A stretch of DNA of 64,000 bases from Paraphaeosphaeria minitans (GCA_015832175.1 WJXW01000003.1:2790001-2854000), one strand, 5' to 3'. Positions 36,055 through 50,216 are shown, counted from the stretch's first letter. Translations and numbers: made by a program. Notes: generated by a model not told the origin, from the sequence alone.

Positions 36055-39000
36055 CTAGCAACTTTTCTTTTATATAATAGCCTATATCTATTATACGCTT
36101 CCCTTTTCTATCCTTCTCTACTTATACAGTTAGCCTTCCCCTATTAGAACAGGTTATAGGGTAGGTGCAGTGTTACTATACAGTAGAGGTCCTATTTATA
36201 CCTACTTTTATGTAAATAGGCAGTAACAGCTAACCTACTTAGTTTTTACCCTACCCCTTTATATAGTAGTAGAGCTGCATCGCATAATAAAGCTCTTTTT
36301 AGGTATATGCCTTATACGTAAATAGAAGGTAGAATATTAAGCAATATAATACTTAGCGCTAGGTCTTAGTAAGTAGGTATAAAAGGATGTCTTCTAGCTC
36401 CTCTAAACCCTCTCTCCTTTATTCTACTTTAATATATATGTACCTTCCTCCCTTCTTGCCTTATTCTTTTTAGTGTCCTAGTGTCTAGTGGCTAGTGCTC
36501 TGTTACTAGTAAATGTGTATAGCTTTTTTATATAATACTAATTTTTCATAAGACACACATATATATACACATACACACTTACTATTGTATAATAGCTAAT
36601 AACGCTATTAGTTTATTAGGCGCTAGTGCCCTTACTACTAGTGTCTTTGTACTAGTTATTATAGGCTAGACTAGATCACGCATCTAGATTAACCTCCCCA
36701 CTAGTTCGCCTAGTATAAGGGCCTTTATGCAGAGCCTAATAGTAAATATATAATAAATCCTCTAGAGTATCTTTGTTTTTATTATATAATGCTAATAGGT
36801 GTAGGATAAAGAGGCTAGGATAGTCTAGATACCCTCCTAGGACATTATTATATAAATCCTAGTTAATATAAACCTCTAGCAGTAGGCTGCTTACGTTATA
36901 TAACGTAAGGGATATTAGTAAGTAGTGCTTATCTAGTCGCGCGGCTAAGTTTAAAATAAGCCTTATACTTACTTATATAGCACTACTAATGCTAGTAATT
37001 AGGTGTTCCTAGATTATTATACAATCCTAGGTTATAAGTCTAGATTATGCAGCGCCTATGTGTAGAAGTTATACAATACTTGTTGTAAGCGTTATATATA
37101 AGGGGGGGGGGGGTGAATGTCTTTATCGCACAAAGGGGTAGGTAGGCCTAGTCTTAAGATATCTAAATTATTAATATAGAAAATATATTCTTTAATATCT
37201 TTATATAATCTCCTGCGATGTGTTCCCTCTCTTATAATAAAACTATAATGTTGAATTAGTAGTAGAGCTTATACAGCCTAAACATAAATATATCTGTGCA
37301 AAGTTATAGTGAGTTAGACAGAAAAAGTTTTTTTTTTTTTTTTATTTTTTTTTTTTTTTGAAATAGTAAGTGAAATAACAAAAGAAATATTATATAGCAG
37401 AGTAGTTACTCTATTATACAGTCCTTATTAATTCTGTCTACTAAAGCCTTAATAGTAATATGTAGTTTATTTATTAAGATTAGTGTTTAGAGTGCCTAGT
37501 TAGGTGCTTTTTTTATATAAGTATTAGCAGGATTATCTTTACTATTAATCTACTTAATCTCTATAATTTCCTGTTTTTTGTACAACTCCCTAATTAATAT
37601 AATGTTAATTATAAGGCGTTTTTTATTTATAGTGCCTAGTTATATAAGGCATTTGTATAGGGATTTTAAGTTAGTACAGACTATAATAGAAATTAAGGGA
37701 ATCTAAAGTGTTTATACAATCTATTAGAGTGTTATACTTAATGTAATTATATTATTAAAACTACTTACTAGACTATACAATTTGCTTACTAGAACACTTC
37801 TAGTTACTCTTTTACACTTTACTAAGTTCTAGTAGATAATATTGCTATAGATCTTAAAGTCCTAAGTTATTATATAATGTTCCTCTACTAGCATAATAAT
37901 AAAGCTAAGCTATAAGCTTAGGTCTCTATTATTAGTAAAAGAGCTATTTATAAAGATGAACAGCTTCGTGCAACCTAGGTTAAGTAGAATAAATTTTAGT
38001 CCTCTTTATGTATTCTAAATTTGCCAGTTTAAACGCATGTTTAGTGCCTTAATATTTTCTTCTGTTAGTACTATTATCTGCGCAGTAATAGATAGGTTAA
38101 ATGTTACTTCTAGTTAGTAAACTAAAGAGATATATACACCTCTTACTTATTATGTAATATATTAGTGTACAGCGTCTTTGTCCTAGGGATTAATTATGCG
38201 AAGGCTTTTAGCCTATCCCTTCTATTCTAGGGTAATAATACCCTAGATAAGTTAGATTTTACCTCTATTAAACTTAATTACCCTATTTTATATTAAAACG
38301 CTTTTGTCCTTTATACAAAACTTTACAGTATAGAGCTACTCCTCTTCTTATTATATAAAGCTTTCTGTAACCACACTAAAGGTGTTATTAGTCTAGAGTC
38401 TAGTAATACTAAACATCTTAGGTCCCTTATTTATAATAAGTAGGTATAGGTTGTACATTAATATATGTATTCTTAGTTTCTCCTTATAGTAGTTATAGTA
38501 TGTTTTAAACTAGTAGAGACCTAATTCTACTACGCCATATAAAGGTCGTACAACTTATAGAATCATATTTAGTAGAAAGAAATTACGCATTTCTACTAGT
38601 AGTCGGGCGTATAATGTGTAGAGGAGTTTATTAGTAGACTATATATAGGCCTAAGAAATGTCCCTAAGCTTAATGTGCATATTATATAACTAAATTAGTG
38701 TTATAGAAAGAGCTAATAGCAACCTCTAGCTTATACGCTAAATAGTAGGGGATTATATAAAGATCTCCTCTTTTTCTTTATCTAAATAGCTAGTAAAGAC
38801 AAGTCTTAATTTCTTATATAGTTAGGTTGTCTTGCCTTTAATCTCTTATACAAGACGTAGGTTAAAGATATAGCTAGATTATTTATTAGGGTTATATAAT
38901 AAGATTTTAAAAGTGCTATTAGTAATAAGGGTATTTATTTCTACTACATCTAATTCTTTAAAGGGCTGGCTAGGTATAGTAATAACGCTATCTATATAAA

Positions 39001-42000
39001 ACTTTAGTATAAGCTTAAAGTTATCTTTTTCTTTTTAGGTAATAAACTAGGTGTTTAGTCTTCCTAATCTTTATTAAGCTTCACCTAATTATGCGACTAT
39101 AGTAGTTTAGTCCTTTCTAGGTCTTCCTTTTAGCCTTAGCTTTGGAGCTTTAATTTATACGGCTATAAGAATATCTACATTCTATAGTTCCTATATACTG
39201 TCTTTAGTTGCGTAATAGTATAGTTTAACCTATATATAGCGCAGTTTTAGAAGTTTATTTTTAAGCTCTAGGATAATATCTCTTCCTTTAATACTCTTAA
39301 TTTTATATAGTCTTTACTATCCCTTCTTTTCACTCTAGGCTATAACTTCTAAGCTAAGTGAGAGTGTAAGGGTTTTGTGCGATAATAGGCTATTCCTAGT
39401 ATTAATTATATAAGTAATTTTAACTTTAGCTCTATTCTTCTTAAGTATTTTTATTGCTTTCTGCACTATATTAGCTTAGGTAATTAGTTCTAGTAAGGGT
39501 AGAGAGTCCTTATTAATCCTTAAGTAGGCACTAAAAACTAGGAGGGTAGGTACTATACTATTAGGCCTAGCTATGTTATTTAGTGCCTTTACTATTATCT
39601 ATAGCACTATTTTATTATCTATATAACTATTAATCTCAGCTCTTAGGATATTATACGCTTAGCGTAGTAGTATATATACTCTTTTAATTTTACTTATAGC
39701 CTAGTGTGCCTCTACTAGCATTTGCCTACATTCTATCCTAACTATCTTTATATAATTCAAAAACTTGTTAGAAGTAAAGTTAGTTCCTAGGTTATAGATA
39801 ATATAATCTAGTAGGCCTTAGTATATATTAATCTAGTATCTTCTTAAGGCATCCTAGGTGTCTTGTATAGTTATTAATCTTAGGAATTAGGCTGCCTAAA
39901 AAGATGTATCTATATTAATAATATACAGGATATCCTTTTTACTAATTTATACAACATTAATAATAATCTTATAGTTAAAGTATAAGTTATTTTAGATAGA
40001 GAACTTAAAGCGTCTTAGCACTTAGTTATATAACTAGTAGTAGTAATAGAACTTCCTTACTTTTTCTAGTATAGAGCTCTCTACTTTATGCCCTACTTAA
40101 GTAAAAAGCTTATATAGTCTTTCTATCTAGAGGTGTCTAAAATAGTAGTATAGGCGTTAGAGTTCTATCTCTATAAAGAAGAGAGCTAATTCCTTATTAC
40201 TAAGGTTAAAAAAGGGGTAACCCTACTTTTATATAACTAGGACTATTATACCGTCCCTTTATACAATAATATCTAGGATGTTATTAAAGTATATTCAAAG
40301 TCTATTAGCATCTGCTAGTAATAGCAGGAATAGTATTAAGAAGTTAAAGATATAGTAGGTCACTATTCTTATAAGGTTAGTAATTTATATAGTGCCTAGA
40401 GATATCTAAGAACCCTATCCTCTAAAGCTAATATTAGTAGATCCTAGTAACTAGTCTACTTTAGTAGTTAGGTTTTTGTGTAAGTAGGCAGTAAGCTAGC
40501 CCTTTCCCACTATAGACACTTATACAGCGCCTATATCCTAGAGTTCTCCTTAGTACTTTGTATAATACTAACTAGCTAGAGTAAATAGTTATATAAGTTC
40601 GTTTATATTCTTATTATTCTTGCTATATTAGATGTCTTCGCTAGTTATATAATAAAGGTAGGTAGTAGAAGTAAAGTATAAGGTAGCTTTTTATACTTTT
40701 TCTTTATTACACTATTAGTCTTATTTATCTTCTTTATCTTTTATGTAATAGTCTTCTTCCTCTAGCTCTCCTTTTAAGTTAAGAATATATACTTATATAT
40801 CTATAGCAAAGGGTTTATATTTGTAGAAGTTAGTATACAACAATATATATTACCTTCTAGCTTACTAGGTATCCTTTAGTAGATAGTTAGTAGACTAGCA
40901 TCTTTCTTTATAGCATATAAAGTATTTCTACTTTATATAAGAGCTTAAACTTCTAAAGTTACCCTTTCTTTTTAGTCTAAAGGTTAATCTGCCTCTAGAG
41001 GGGCTAGATCCTCTTATATAATTAAAATTATTATATTATTAATTAGTGTAGTACACCTCTTTACTATCTTAGAGGAACTATAACTTCTTTCTATCTTTAG
41101 TAATTTAGAGTAACGCATAAAAGTTACTAAGTAAGCCTTCTACTATATTTTTAGGGTTAAATATAGCTTATTTAAGGTTAGGATAGCTATAGTATACTTG
41201 TACAATAGTAGTGTATAGTTATAGTTTACTAGTAAAGCCTTATCTAAGAGCCCTTTAGGCTAAAGTAAGCTTATTAATTATTACTTCTAGGGCCTTATAC
41301 AATATAGTAGCTAGATTATCCCTTTTATAGCGTTTAAAAGTAAGAGTGGTCTAGTCTATCTAGTACTAATTATAATTAACACTAGTGTTAAAGTGCCTGT
41401 TTAGTCTATTGTACAATTTATCCTATAGAAGTCCTAGTCTAATGTTATATAGGTAATAGGTACTCGCACGATTAGAAAGGATTCCTAGAAAAATATTTAT
41501 ATACTAGTCCTATAGTATACCTAGCCTATAGTATAGTTCTCTAAAGACTTTTACCTTATCTGCTAAGATATTATACAGCCTACTAGTATAGTTATTCTCT
41601 TTACTCTAAGCCTTCTAAAAGAGAATAATCTTATCTAGCTAGATATAAGCATAATCTCCTAGTTATTAAGGAGACTAGGAGTGTCTAGCCTCTTTATACA
41701 ATATAGTTTGTTAGGTAAAAGTAGTCTAGGTTTTAGGCTGCTACTACTAGTATAGCTCTACATATAGTGTCTCTGTCCTCGCACATATAGGGATGGGCCC
41801 TAGCTGTGCTTTATATATATATATATTACCTATAAATAGTGTAGGTTATATTATTAGAATTATGCGAAGTAGTTTAGGTTACAGTTACAGCGTTATTATA
41901 TAAAAGGTCTATAGCTTATAGTTAAGCTATAATAGTTTAAAGAGTTTCTTTATATAAGTGTCCTTTATTTTAGTATTAGTAGCGACAAAGCCTTTCTTTA

Positions 42001-42716
42001 TAAGAAAAGTAATAAGCTCTCTTCTTACTATATAACTAATTTTATTAAAGGTTTTCTTCTTCTAGTTATTAAAATCTTTAGTAAAAGAAGAGATTACCTT
42101 TTTACCTTTAAGGCTACTTACGCGATATTACGTAATTATATATACTATATAAGTGTTTAACTATTTTAGAAAAGGGGGTAAGTAGCTATGTAAATCTACT
42201 CTATCCACCTAGTACTTTTGTGCGATCTCTCCTCTTAAGGTAATAGCCTTAATATTTATTACTTCCTCTACTTATTAAAGCTATATTGCTTTATCTTCTT
42301 ACTAAGGAGGCAGTATTAATTGTTACGCAACGTCTTTAGGTTATAGTTCCTCTAGGAAGTCTCCTAGTCTTAAGGCTATATTATTATTATCTTTTTTAGT
42401 TAAGCAACGTGTCTGCGTTTAGTTATTGCTAGTTTAATTATACAACATGTTTACGTTTAGTTATTACTAGTTTAATTGTACAACGTGTTTTTTAGGGTTA
42501 TAAATATGCTTACTATCTCCTTTCTTTTCTATAGAATAGCTTAGACTAGATTATACAACTCTTTATAAATGTGTGCGCTTTATTTCTACTTATTATATAG
42601 TCTAAAATTTAATCTCTAGTAAAAGTAATAATATAGAGCCTGCGTATCCAGCTTATAGGGCGCTCTGTCTTTAGACCTTGCTAGTTTGTAGTTAATTAGA
42701 ATTAACCACTAATTAG
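36055..42716 (-). pseudogene. RIP-killed gag-pol of copia family 1 (minus-strand copy)
   Basis: Mirrors copy 1. Reading leftward from LTR F: gag with zinc-knuckle remnant near 40925, GAG-pre-integrase near 40115, integrase about 40000-39430, RT about 39000-38280 and RNase H about 38270-37400, then the 3' non-coding part. The RNase H block includes the roughly 100 bp that copy 1 lacks (near 37870-37970). Poly-T and poly-A runs (37327-37360) lie after the coding end. There is no open frame of useful length. Confidence 0.8.
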
Positions 42717-42954
42717 TGTTAGTTTGGCTTAATCTATAATTAAGCATTTAAGGGTTAATAGTATACTATCGTGCAAAGGGTAAGAAGTAGGTTTAATTAA
42801 TTACGTCTAGTCTATTATACAAAGGGGCACTAAGGGCTTTATAAAGTCTCTACCTCTTAGCGCTAACCTAAGTAGTGGGGCCTTGTGCGGGTCCCTATAG
42901 GTAGGTAGGCCCCCACTTCACCCAGTGCTACTTGTACAATAAACTGTATAGACA
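42717..42954 (-). repeat. Family-1 LTR F (5' LTR of the minus-strand element)
   Basis: Left end TGTTAGTTTGGC, right end CTGTATAGACA followed by TTATC. Confidence 0.93.
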
Positions 42955-43197
42955 TTATCCCTAAAAAATGTACTATACTATGTAGATTCTTTATTTCTAT
43001 AGGATATACAGTAACGTATATATTCTTTAATAGATACTAATAATATTTAATTACACAGTTATCCAATAATATAGATTAATTAATATATTTAAGTGGTATA
43101 TATATATAAATATATAGTAATGTAAATATAACTTTTAGATAAAAAAAAACTTATTGTAATATTTTATTTGAAAATAAAAAACATTTATTACTTTAAT
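42955..43197 (+). other. AT-rich sequence of mitochondrial/plasmid type between two elements
   Basis: Continues the 36-bp tandem repeat for about two units and then becomes simple AT-rich sequence with poly-A runs. No gene seen. It is interrupted at 43198 by the inverted family-2 element. Confidence 0.6.
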
Positions 43198-43392
43198 TGT
43201 TGTGGTAAAAAGGGCTTAAACTATTATAGGATATTTAGGAGCAGAGTTGTAACGAATACAAAGAGCTGATTGTAGGAAAGGATGCTAAAAGGGTAGACTA
43301 TATATAAAAGAAATAAGCCTCTTAGCAAGAATCCCGTGATATGAATTAGTAGATCTAGAAAGAATCACAGAAGTAAGTGTTTTACTTTAACA
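43198..43392 (-). repeat. Family-2 3' LTR of the minus-strand copy
   Basis: Left end TGTTGTGGTAAAAAGGG, right end TTTTACTTTAACA, immediately followed by the complement of the polypurine tract (CACCCCCT). Confidence 0.92.
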
Positions 43393-46300
43393 CACCCCCT
43401 AGGTAATCGCTTAAAGCGGATCACCTATCCTAAGAAGTAATCTTTAATCGTCTAAATCCTTTCTAAAGATTTTTAAAAAACTATCTAAAGGCTATTTAAA
43501 GATTAAAAAACTATTAAGAATTGTTCTTTTAAATCTCCTTATTTTAGGAACAGCGATTCTATCACCCCCTATTTATTATAATAGCAAAATAATTGCTGTT
43601 TATCTTTTAAATTACGAATCCTATTGTGAATCGTGTCTAGAATCTCTTCTTCTAGTGGGTTAGGAGCTTATAAGCGTGGCACAAAGGCCTAGAGCGTAAA
43701 CGCTTCTATTCTACTACTTTTTTTGCTTACTTCCTATTAACTGTAAGGTAATTTCTTTGCTCTTACTAGCTAGTAAGTACGATAGGCAGGCGCGTTTTAA
43801 TTAGAAAGGAGTAGTAGTAAGAGAAATAAGTAGTAAGGAAGGAGTGCATTTAGCGCTTAATAATTAGATAGGTAGTAGAGTATATAAGCCCTTTACTTCT
43901 CTCTTTAATCCTTTACTTTTAACGCTTTAACTTCCTATCTAATTTAAGCCTACTAGTTTAAGCCTTTAAATTCTACTATTTTATAGTAGGTTCTTTTCTT
44001 CTAATTATTACCTTACGCTCTTTCTGTTGTTTAGAGCTTTGCTAACTCTTTTAGATATCTAATAACTTAGCTAAAGCACGCGCAGTAAAGGCTATAAAAG
44101 CTACTAAATAAAACTCTTAATCCTCCTACTAAGATCCTTCTACTTCTCTTGCTCTACCTATTAAGGAGCAGCGCGGTCGCAGCTAATATACTAATTAAAA
44201 TAGCTAGATAAGTAGCCTATTAGCTCTAAAGTAGGGTAGAGGCTAGGTAAGTGCTTCTTTTCCTACTAATTAAAAGATGTAGAGGAGGTAGATAGGGTAA
44301 TAAATCACCTGCTGTAGAGAGGAGGAGAGGAGGAGGATAGGGAGAATCTTCTACTACTAATTGTAGAGGAGATTCTCGCACCCCTGCGATTAAGCAGAGG
44401 AGGAAGAGGGTTTATAAGCTTATAGATAAGCTCTTTAATCTCCTTTTTCTCTAATTCCTATTCTCTCTCTAATCTTTTCTTTCTTTTTTTTTTCTTTTCT
44501 TATTTCCTAGCTCTAAATTAATAATTCTAGGTAGTTAATAGATTAATTCTCTACTTACCTACTCTTATTCTATAATTATTATGCTTATATCTTACAGATT
44601 TAATAGCCTTTTAAATCTATTAAACTGCTAATAAGTAAGAGCCTTTATAAGGCTATCTGCTAGCATTTCGCTAGTTAGAAAATATTCTACTTAAAATAAT
44701 CCTTTTGTATACTCTTACTATAACTATATGTTCTAAATATCTATATAGCGTAGTTAAGTACTAATTCTTTTATTCTTTCCAATTACTAAATAAATAGTTT
44801 AAAGATTATTATAATAGACCTTCTATAAAGGTCCTAGATCTAGAGTAAGCTTAGTAAAGAATCTCTTAATTGCTATAGCTTCTTTACTTATATATTTAAG
44901 CGCTAAAAGCTCTGCTTCTGTTATTAAAGTAGTAATTGTGTTCTATTAAGCTGCTTTCTATAGGATAGCTCCTCTAAATAATAGGATAATATATCTATAG
45001 GAAGATTGCCGTAATATTAGATTATTAGCGAAAGAGGCATCTCTACATATTAGTAGATTAGGTCTATTGTAGCTACTAAAGACTATAGCCTGCTATCTAG
45101 TTTAATAGAGGTAAAGGATCACACAGTTAATAGTAGCAAAGTGTTTTTTACTTAGATTTATTAGAAAGTGTAATAGCTTTAACACTACAAAGGCTATATC
45201 TAGGCGTAGTATAATTACTGTGTAGAGAGCTAATCCTACCTCTTCTTAAAAGAGTTTTATTTATTAAAGAGTAGCTTCTCCTGTGCTTAGAATAAGATCT
45301 TCTACTAATAGAGGTATAGGAGGGAAGCTCCTAGAGTTTAAAAGGTTAAACTTTTTCGTGATCTTATTAATGTAGGTATTATAAACTAGAGAAATTAATC
45401 TTGCTTCTCTATCCCTAATTACTTAAACACTTAGGAACTACTCTACTAGTCCTTTTAATTTAATTTTATATTTGTTCGCGATCTTCTTCTAAAAATCTAG
45501 GGCTTCTTTCTCTTTACTCTTATAATAGAGAAGAAGAATATTATTAACATAAAATAGAATAATAATACTTTAATTACTATTAAAGAAAAGGCATAGCTCT
45601 TCTAGCGAAGCTAAGAGTCTATAAAATTAAAGTAATCCTGTAAATTGCTTATACTAAAGAAGTAGTAAATCTCTTAAGCTATACAAAACTTAATTTAATC
45701 TTACACACTTTCCTAGCTTTTTAAAACTATTAGGTAATTTATAAGTTACTAGATTAGCAGCTGTAATAAAAGCATTTAGAAACGCTCTTACTATATTAAA
45801 TTATAAGATTTCTAGATTAAATTCTGCTACTAGAGCTACAGCTAATTAGAAAGATCTTACTACTAGAGTAGTAGTATAGGTAGAGTAGAGAGTATTCTTT
45901 TTTTAAAGATCTCCTCTTACAACAATTTAAGCTTTACACTTTTTAAAGTATTTATTTTAATTAAACTTATAGGTAAAAACCTACTTTAAAGGGAGTAGTC
46001 GCTCTAACACCTCTAATTATTTAATCTCTGTTTAGGTACCTTTATCTTATAAAGTCAAGATCTCCTTGTGAGCAGTAAGGAGGAATAGCTTCCTATATAG
46101 ATAATTATAAAGGTGTTTCTATAGGGTTAGCTCTAGTGTAAGCTTGTCTCTATAAGTCTAAGCTATATAAGACGCTCTAGGCGCCTTTCTAAGCATAGAA
46201 GCGAATACTATTATATTTAGTATAATATATTCTTCTTACTTAAACTAGGCCTCTACTACTTCTAGTATAAACGTGTGCTCTAATATTGCATTAAAATTAC

Positions 46301-49300
46301 TTTAAAGATAATTAGCAATTAGTGCATAAGCACCTAGCTTCTACCTACCCCCTAGCTAATTATTCTAATTATTTTGCTTTCTTAATCTTCGCAATAGCAG
46401 ATAGCAATTTATTAGTTAGTTAATTTCTAGTACTTTACTATAATTTCGCCTATTTATTCTGCTTACTTCTAAATAGATCTGCCTTTGCCTTTAGCGCGCT
46501 AGTAGGTTATCTGCTTTGTCTAGCGTGATTAAGTTATCTACGCTAGGTTAATTAGCAACCTAATTAGTTTCTACTAATAAATAGAGTATTAAATCCCTAA
46601 ATTCTAGTAGGCTAACTCTCCGAGTAGTGTTCTAGTAGCTACTAGATATCTTTTAATCACTTAACAGATCACCCCTAAGATTACCTAGCTCTAGTATCTA
46701 ATTAGGGGTTATAAGTCCTATGCTTCTTTTCCTACTTAAGCGAATTCTTAGCCACTAGCTAGCTAAGCCTATAGCTTACGTAGTAGTAGGTACCTTAGGT
46801 TTCTAATTACTTAGCTGGCCTACTTTGCTTTTAATTACCTAAAAGTTACCTATAGGTCTAGTAGTAGTTCGTGTATACTCGTTTGTTTTAGGAAGAATAT
46901 TAAGCGTGTCTTTATACGCTTCTCCTAGATTGTTTAGCTCTCCTTTTTAGAGGCTTTCTACTATTTTTAATACTTCTATCTTTAGAATAGATTATTCCTC
47001 TAATTCTTTATAGAATAAGGACTTATTAAACTTTATATTTCGTGTAGTAATTACCTAATTAAGCTAAGGAATCTATATTTAGTAGATATTAGAAGCTTTA
47101 TAGCCTACTAGGTATCTAATATAGCCCCTAGAATTTACTTTAAATCCTCTTCTATCTCGCCTAGCTACACGCTCTTAATCTAAAAGGTAAGCTTAGCAGC
47201 TATAGGTATAGACAGCACTCTAGTTTAAATAAAGATTAGCTGTCCTATATTATGTTTTTACTAGTTTAAAATAACGAAAATATTGTCTAAACTAAGCATC
47301 TAACGTTTTATTAGGTAATTAATAGCCTAATACTAGGCTAGAAATTATTCCTTAGAGCTAGTATACCGCTTATATAATCTTAGGCTAGAGATTTAATAGC
47401 AGATTTACACTTATTCGCATTTTAATTACTTTTATTATAAGCTCCTAGCCTACTCTTTCTGCAGCGCTATTAGGTTTATACGTATAAGGTAGTAGTCTGC
47501 TAATCGTTATCTCTTTCTAATTAGCTTAAAATTCGTACTAGGATTTCCCTCTCTATAGAAGTGTTGCTGTATTATTGTTCTAGTAGATTTTTATAATTTA
47601 AAGCTTGAATTTTGTCTTAATAAGAGCTAAGAAATCCTGCCACACTCTTATTATCTTAGAAAGCGTCTTTGTTTTAAGATTAAAACTGTAAGGCTTTTTA
47701 CTAAAATCTTTTTTAATTAGTAAAACCTAGTTTTCTCTATTTTAAGCAGTAGGCATATTAAATAGATTCTAGGATAATAAGTGAAATAGCCTAAGTAATT
47801 ATTCTCTAGGTCTTCTAGAAATTACCTAGGTTACGTGTATAGTAACATAGTGCTTATAATTCTTTCTTAACATTCTAGTAATCTTTACACCTTAGGCTGT
47901 AGTTACTAGAGCTTATAGGGCTCTACCTCCTATATACCCTACTTAAAGGTGCTAGAGGTCCTTAGAATCTAATCTCTTAATATTAACCTAGAATAATCCT
48001 TTAGTAGTCACACTTATAATAATTAAATAAAAGCAGATTAGCTTATATTATAGAAAAGTAAGGTTATACTTGTATCTTAGGTCTACTAAGATAACACTTT
48101 ATTCTAGGCTTCTAATCCTAAGAGTGTAATCTAAACTAAAGTACTAAATCTTTACTTTCTTTAAAAGAGCTTCTAATATAATATTTATATAAAAGCCTTC
48201 TACTACTCTTACTCCTTAGAGTAGTAGATCTTTTATAAATCTCCTATTTTTCCTATGTAAAGCGTTCTTAATCAGTCTATTACTAATTTCTAAAATTAGG
48301 AGGCGTTATATACCTACCTCTACACTCTTGTTTAATAATTAAAACGTCCTAGGAATAAGTTTTTTGCGATTATTAACTAGGTAAACTACTACAGCACTGT
48401 CTAGTATTATACATTCTAACAGAGGATAAGCGTTAGAATATAAAGTAGAGTAGACACCTAATGCTCTATTATCTGTAGGCAGATTAAATAGGTTTAGTAG
48501 AGCAGTAGTAATACTACTAGGTTACTTAATAGTCTTAGTAGAGAATTATTTCTTATTCTATCCTGCCTTTGTGATTATATTACAAAGGTTTAACCACTAA
48601 GGCTACTTAAGTTAATTAAGAATCTCTAATTTTTCTTTATTAGTAAGATTAAATAATAATGTTCTATTCTAGAGTAATCTAGCTATCGCGGTTTAAAGTC
48701 TTTGGCACTCTATTAGTTTCTACCTATAAGTATAGGGCTTATAGGGACAGTTTGGTTGTTTCTCCGTCTAATTAGACGAACTAGAACTATTAGAGTTAGT
48801 AGATTATTTTAATAATCTATTAAAAGTAGCGAATACCCCACTTATTTTATTAGAACTAGATTAGATTAAATGCTCTTAGACAAGCGCTAAAAATACCTTC
48901 CCTAGATCGTCTAGCGTAATCTAATTCCGTCCTAGTGTCTTATCCTAGATTAGCTGTTAGTTTATTAATTAGGCCTAATCTAGTGCTATACGCGCGGTAA
49001 TTATATCTAGGAAATCTTAGGTAGTAAGTAGTCTACTAATTTTACTAATTAAGTAGGTCTTTGCTTTTTAATAGAGGAGCTGCTACTCTTTAAACTAGGT
49101 CTTAGGACTTTGTCTTGCCTACTTAGCCTTCTTAAGATAAGCGCAGTATAAAGCTTAAACATTATTCTATGTAGCTTCTTTATTTAGTGCGAGATCTTCC
49201 TTTAAGAGTTAAATTAGGGACTAAAGCGTAGTATAGCGTGTATTAACTAGAGTAATTATGGTAGGAGCAAGCAGATTAGGCGATACTATAGCGTTTACCT

Positions 49301-49768
49301 AAGTTTAGAAATTCTGTATCTTAGTATAGTCTGCTTACTAGTCTAAAACTACTACTCTGTATTCTACTATTTATAAAGGAAAGCTCTCTTTATCTATTTT
49401 ATACTTAGTAAGCTCTGCTTTATATAATTAAATATTTGCTATAGAGGCTATATCCGCAATTAGTAATAGTTTCTATAGGAGTAGAAGTTATTCTAGCTTT
49501 ATATAATTAATTACTAGAGCGTTAATCGCCTCTAAGTTAATTTAGTTCTAGATTCCTTTTAAGTTTACTTAGAATTAAAGCTAGACAAACTAGTAGGGCT
49601 AGCTAGCGCAATTAACGAGCTGTAGTTCTACTATTTTAATAATTTTTGTAATTAGAAATAGAGGGGTTGTATTGTAGAGAGGTTCTAAATAGAGTGTTAT
49701 ATAATAATTTAAGCGTTGCTAAGTAAGTAGGGAGAATTATCTTACGTTCTAAGCGCTAGGCTTATAAC
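43393..49768 (-). pseudogene. RIP-killed gag-pol of copia family 2 (minus-strand copy)
   Basis: Same domain order as the forward copy, read leftward from 49768: gag, protease, integrase (about 47600-47250), reverse transcriptase (about 45900-45400, with the YVDD-equivalent box near 45550) and RNase H (to about 44580). The 3' non-coding part is about 0.5 kb shorter than in the forward copy, which explains the shorter element. Confidence 0.82.
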
Positions 49769-49963
49769 TATTATAGTAAAAAGGGCTCGAACTATTACAG
49801 GATATTCAGGAGCAGAGTTATAAAGAATACAAATAGCTAATTGTAGGAAAGGATGCTACAAGGGCAGACTATATACAAAACAAAGAAGCCTTTTGGCAAG
49901 AATCCCGTGATATAAATTAGTGGATCCAGAAAGAATTACGGAAGTGAGTGTTTTACTTTAATA
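49769..49963 (-). repeat. Family-2 5' LTR of the minus-strand copy
   Basis: Starts TATTATAGTAAAAAGGG (RIP-changed) and ends TTTTACTTTAATA. The complement of the tRNA-iMet primer site lies directly to its left. Confidence 0.92.
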
Positions 49964-49970
49964 TATATTT

Positions 49971-50002
49971 AACACCTGGTGGTTCAAATCCACTCTTTTC
50001 CG
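49971..50002 (+). tRNA. 3' half of a mitochondrial tRNA, cut at the retrotransposon junction
   Basis: A T-arm (GGTGG-TTCAAAT-CCACT, with a G-T pair) is followed by CTTTTCC and a discriminator base. The 5' half and anticodon are missing, so identity cannot be read. In many Pezizomycotina a serine tRNA precedes tRNA-Trp, so tRNA-Ser is a guess from gene order only. Confidence 0.55.
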
Positions 50003-50216
50003 AAAATGGTAAAAACTATTCTGTTTATAAACAGCTAAATTAATAGAATAGCCAAATTATCATAAAATTATTTAACTATGTTAATTTATATATATATAAA
50101 AAAAGAATATTGAACTTAATAAGTTTATGACATACAGTTTAACTTACATAAAGATATTTTTAAGTTTATCATACTCCTTAAATTACATTATATAGGATGT
50201 TGTAAATTTTATTGAA

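Larger units (their letters stand above)
35817..42954 (-). mobile_element. Copia family-1 element, minus strand, 7.1 kb, target duplication TTATC
   Basis: 238-bp LTRs at 35817-36054 and 42717-42954. TTATC flanks the element at 35812-35816 and 42955-42959. It is the most regular family-1 copy in the window and lies in opposite orientation to the A-D composite. The target was sequence of mitochondrial-plasmid origin. Confidence 0.95.
43198..49963 (-). mobile_element. Copia family-2 element, minus strand, 6.8 kb, without matching target duplication
   Basis: 195-bp LTRs at 43198-43392 and 49769-49963, in opposite orientation to the copy at 24286. The left flank TTAAT (43193-43197) and right flank TATAT (49964-49968) do not match. 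The left neighbour is plasmid-type sequence and the right neighbour is the 3' half of a tRNA whose 5' half is not on the left. This copy may therefore mark a recombination junction rather than a simple insertion. Confidence 0.9.

Noticed and set aside
37327..37360. Poly-T/poly-A run as a LINE-like poly(A) tail
   Set aside because: It lies inside the minus-strand copia element after its RNase H. The other copies have only shorter or weaker A/T runs there, so it is internal simple sequence.
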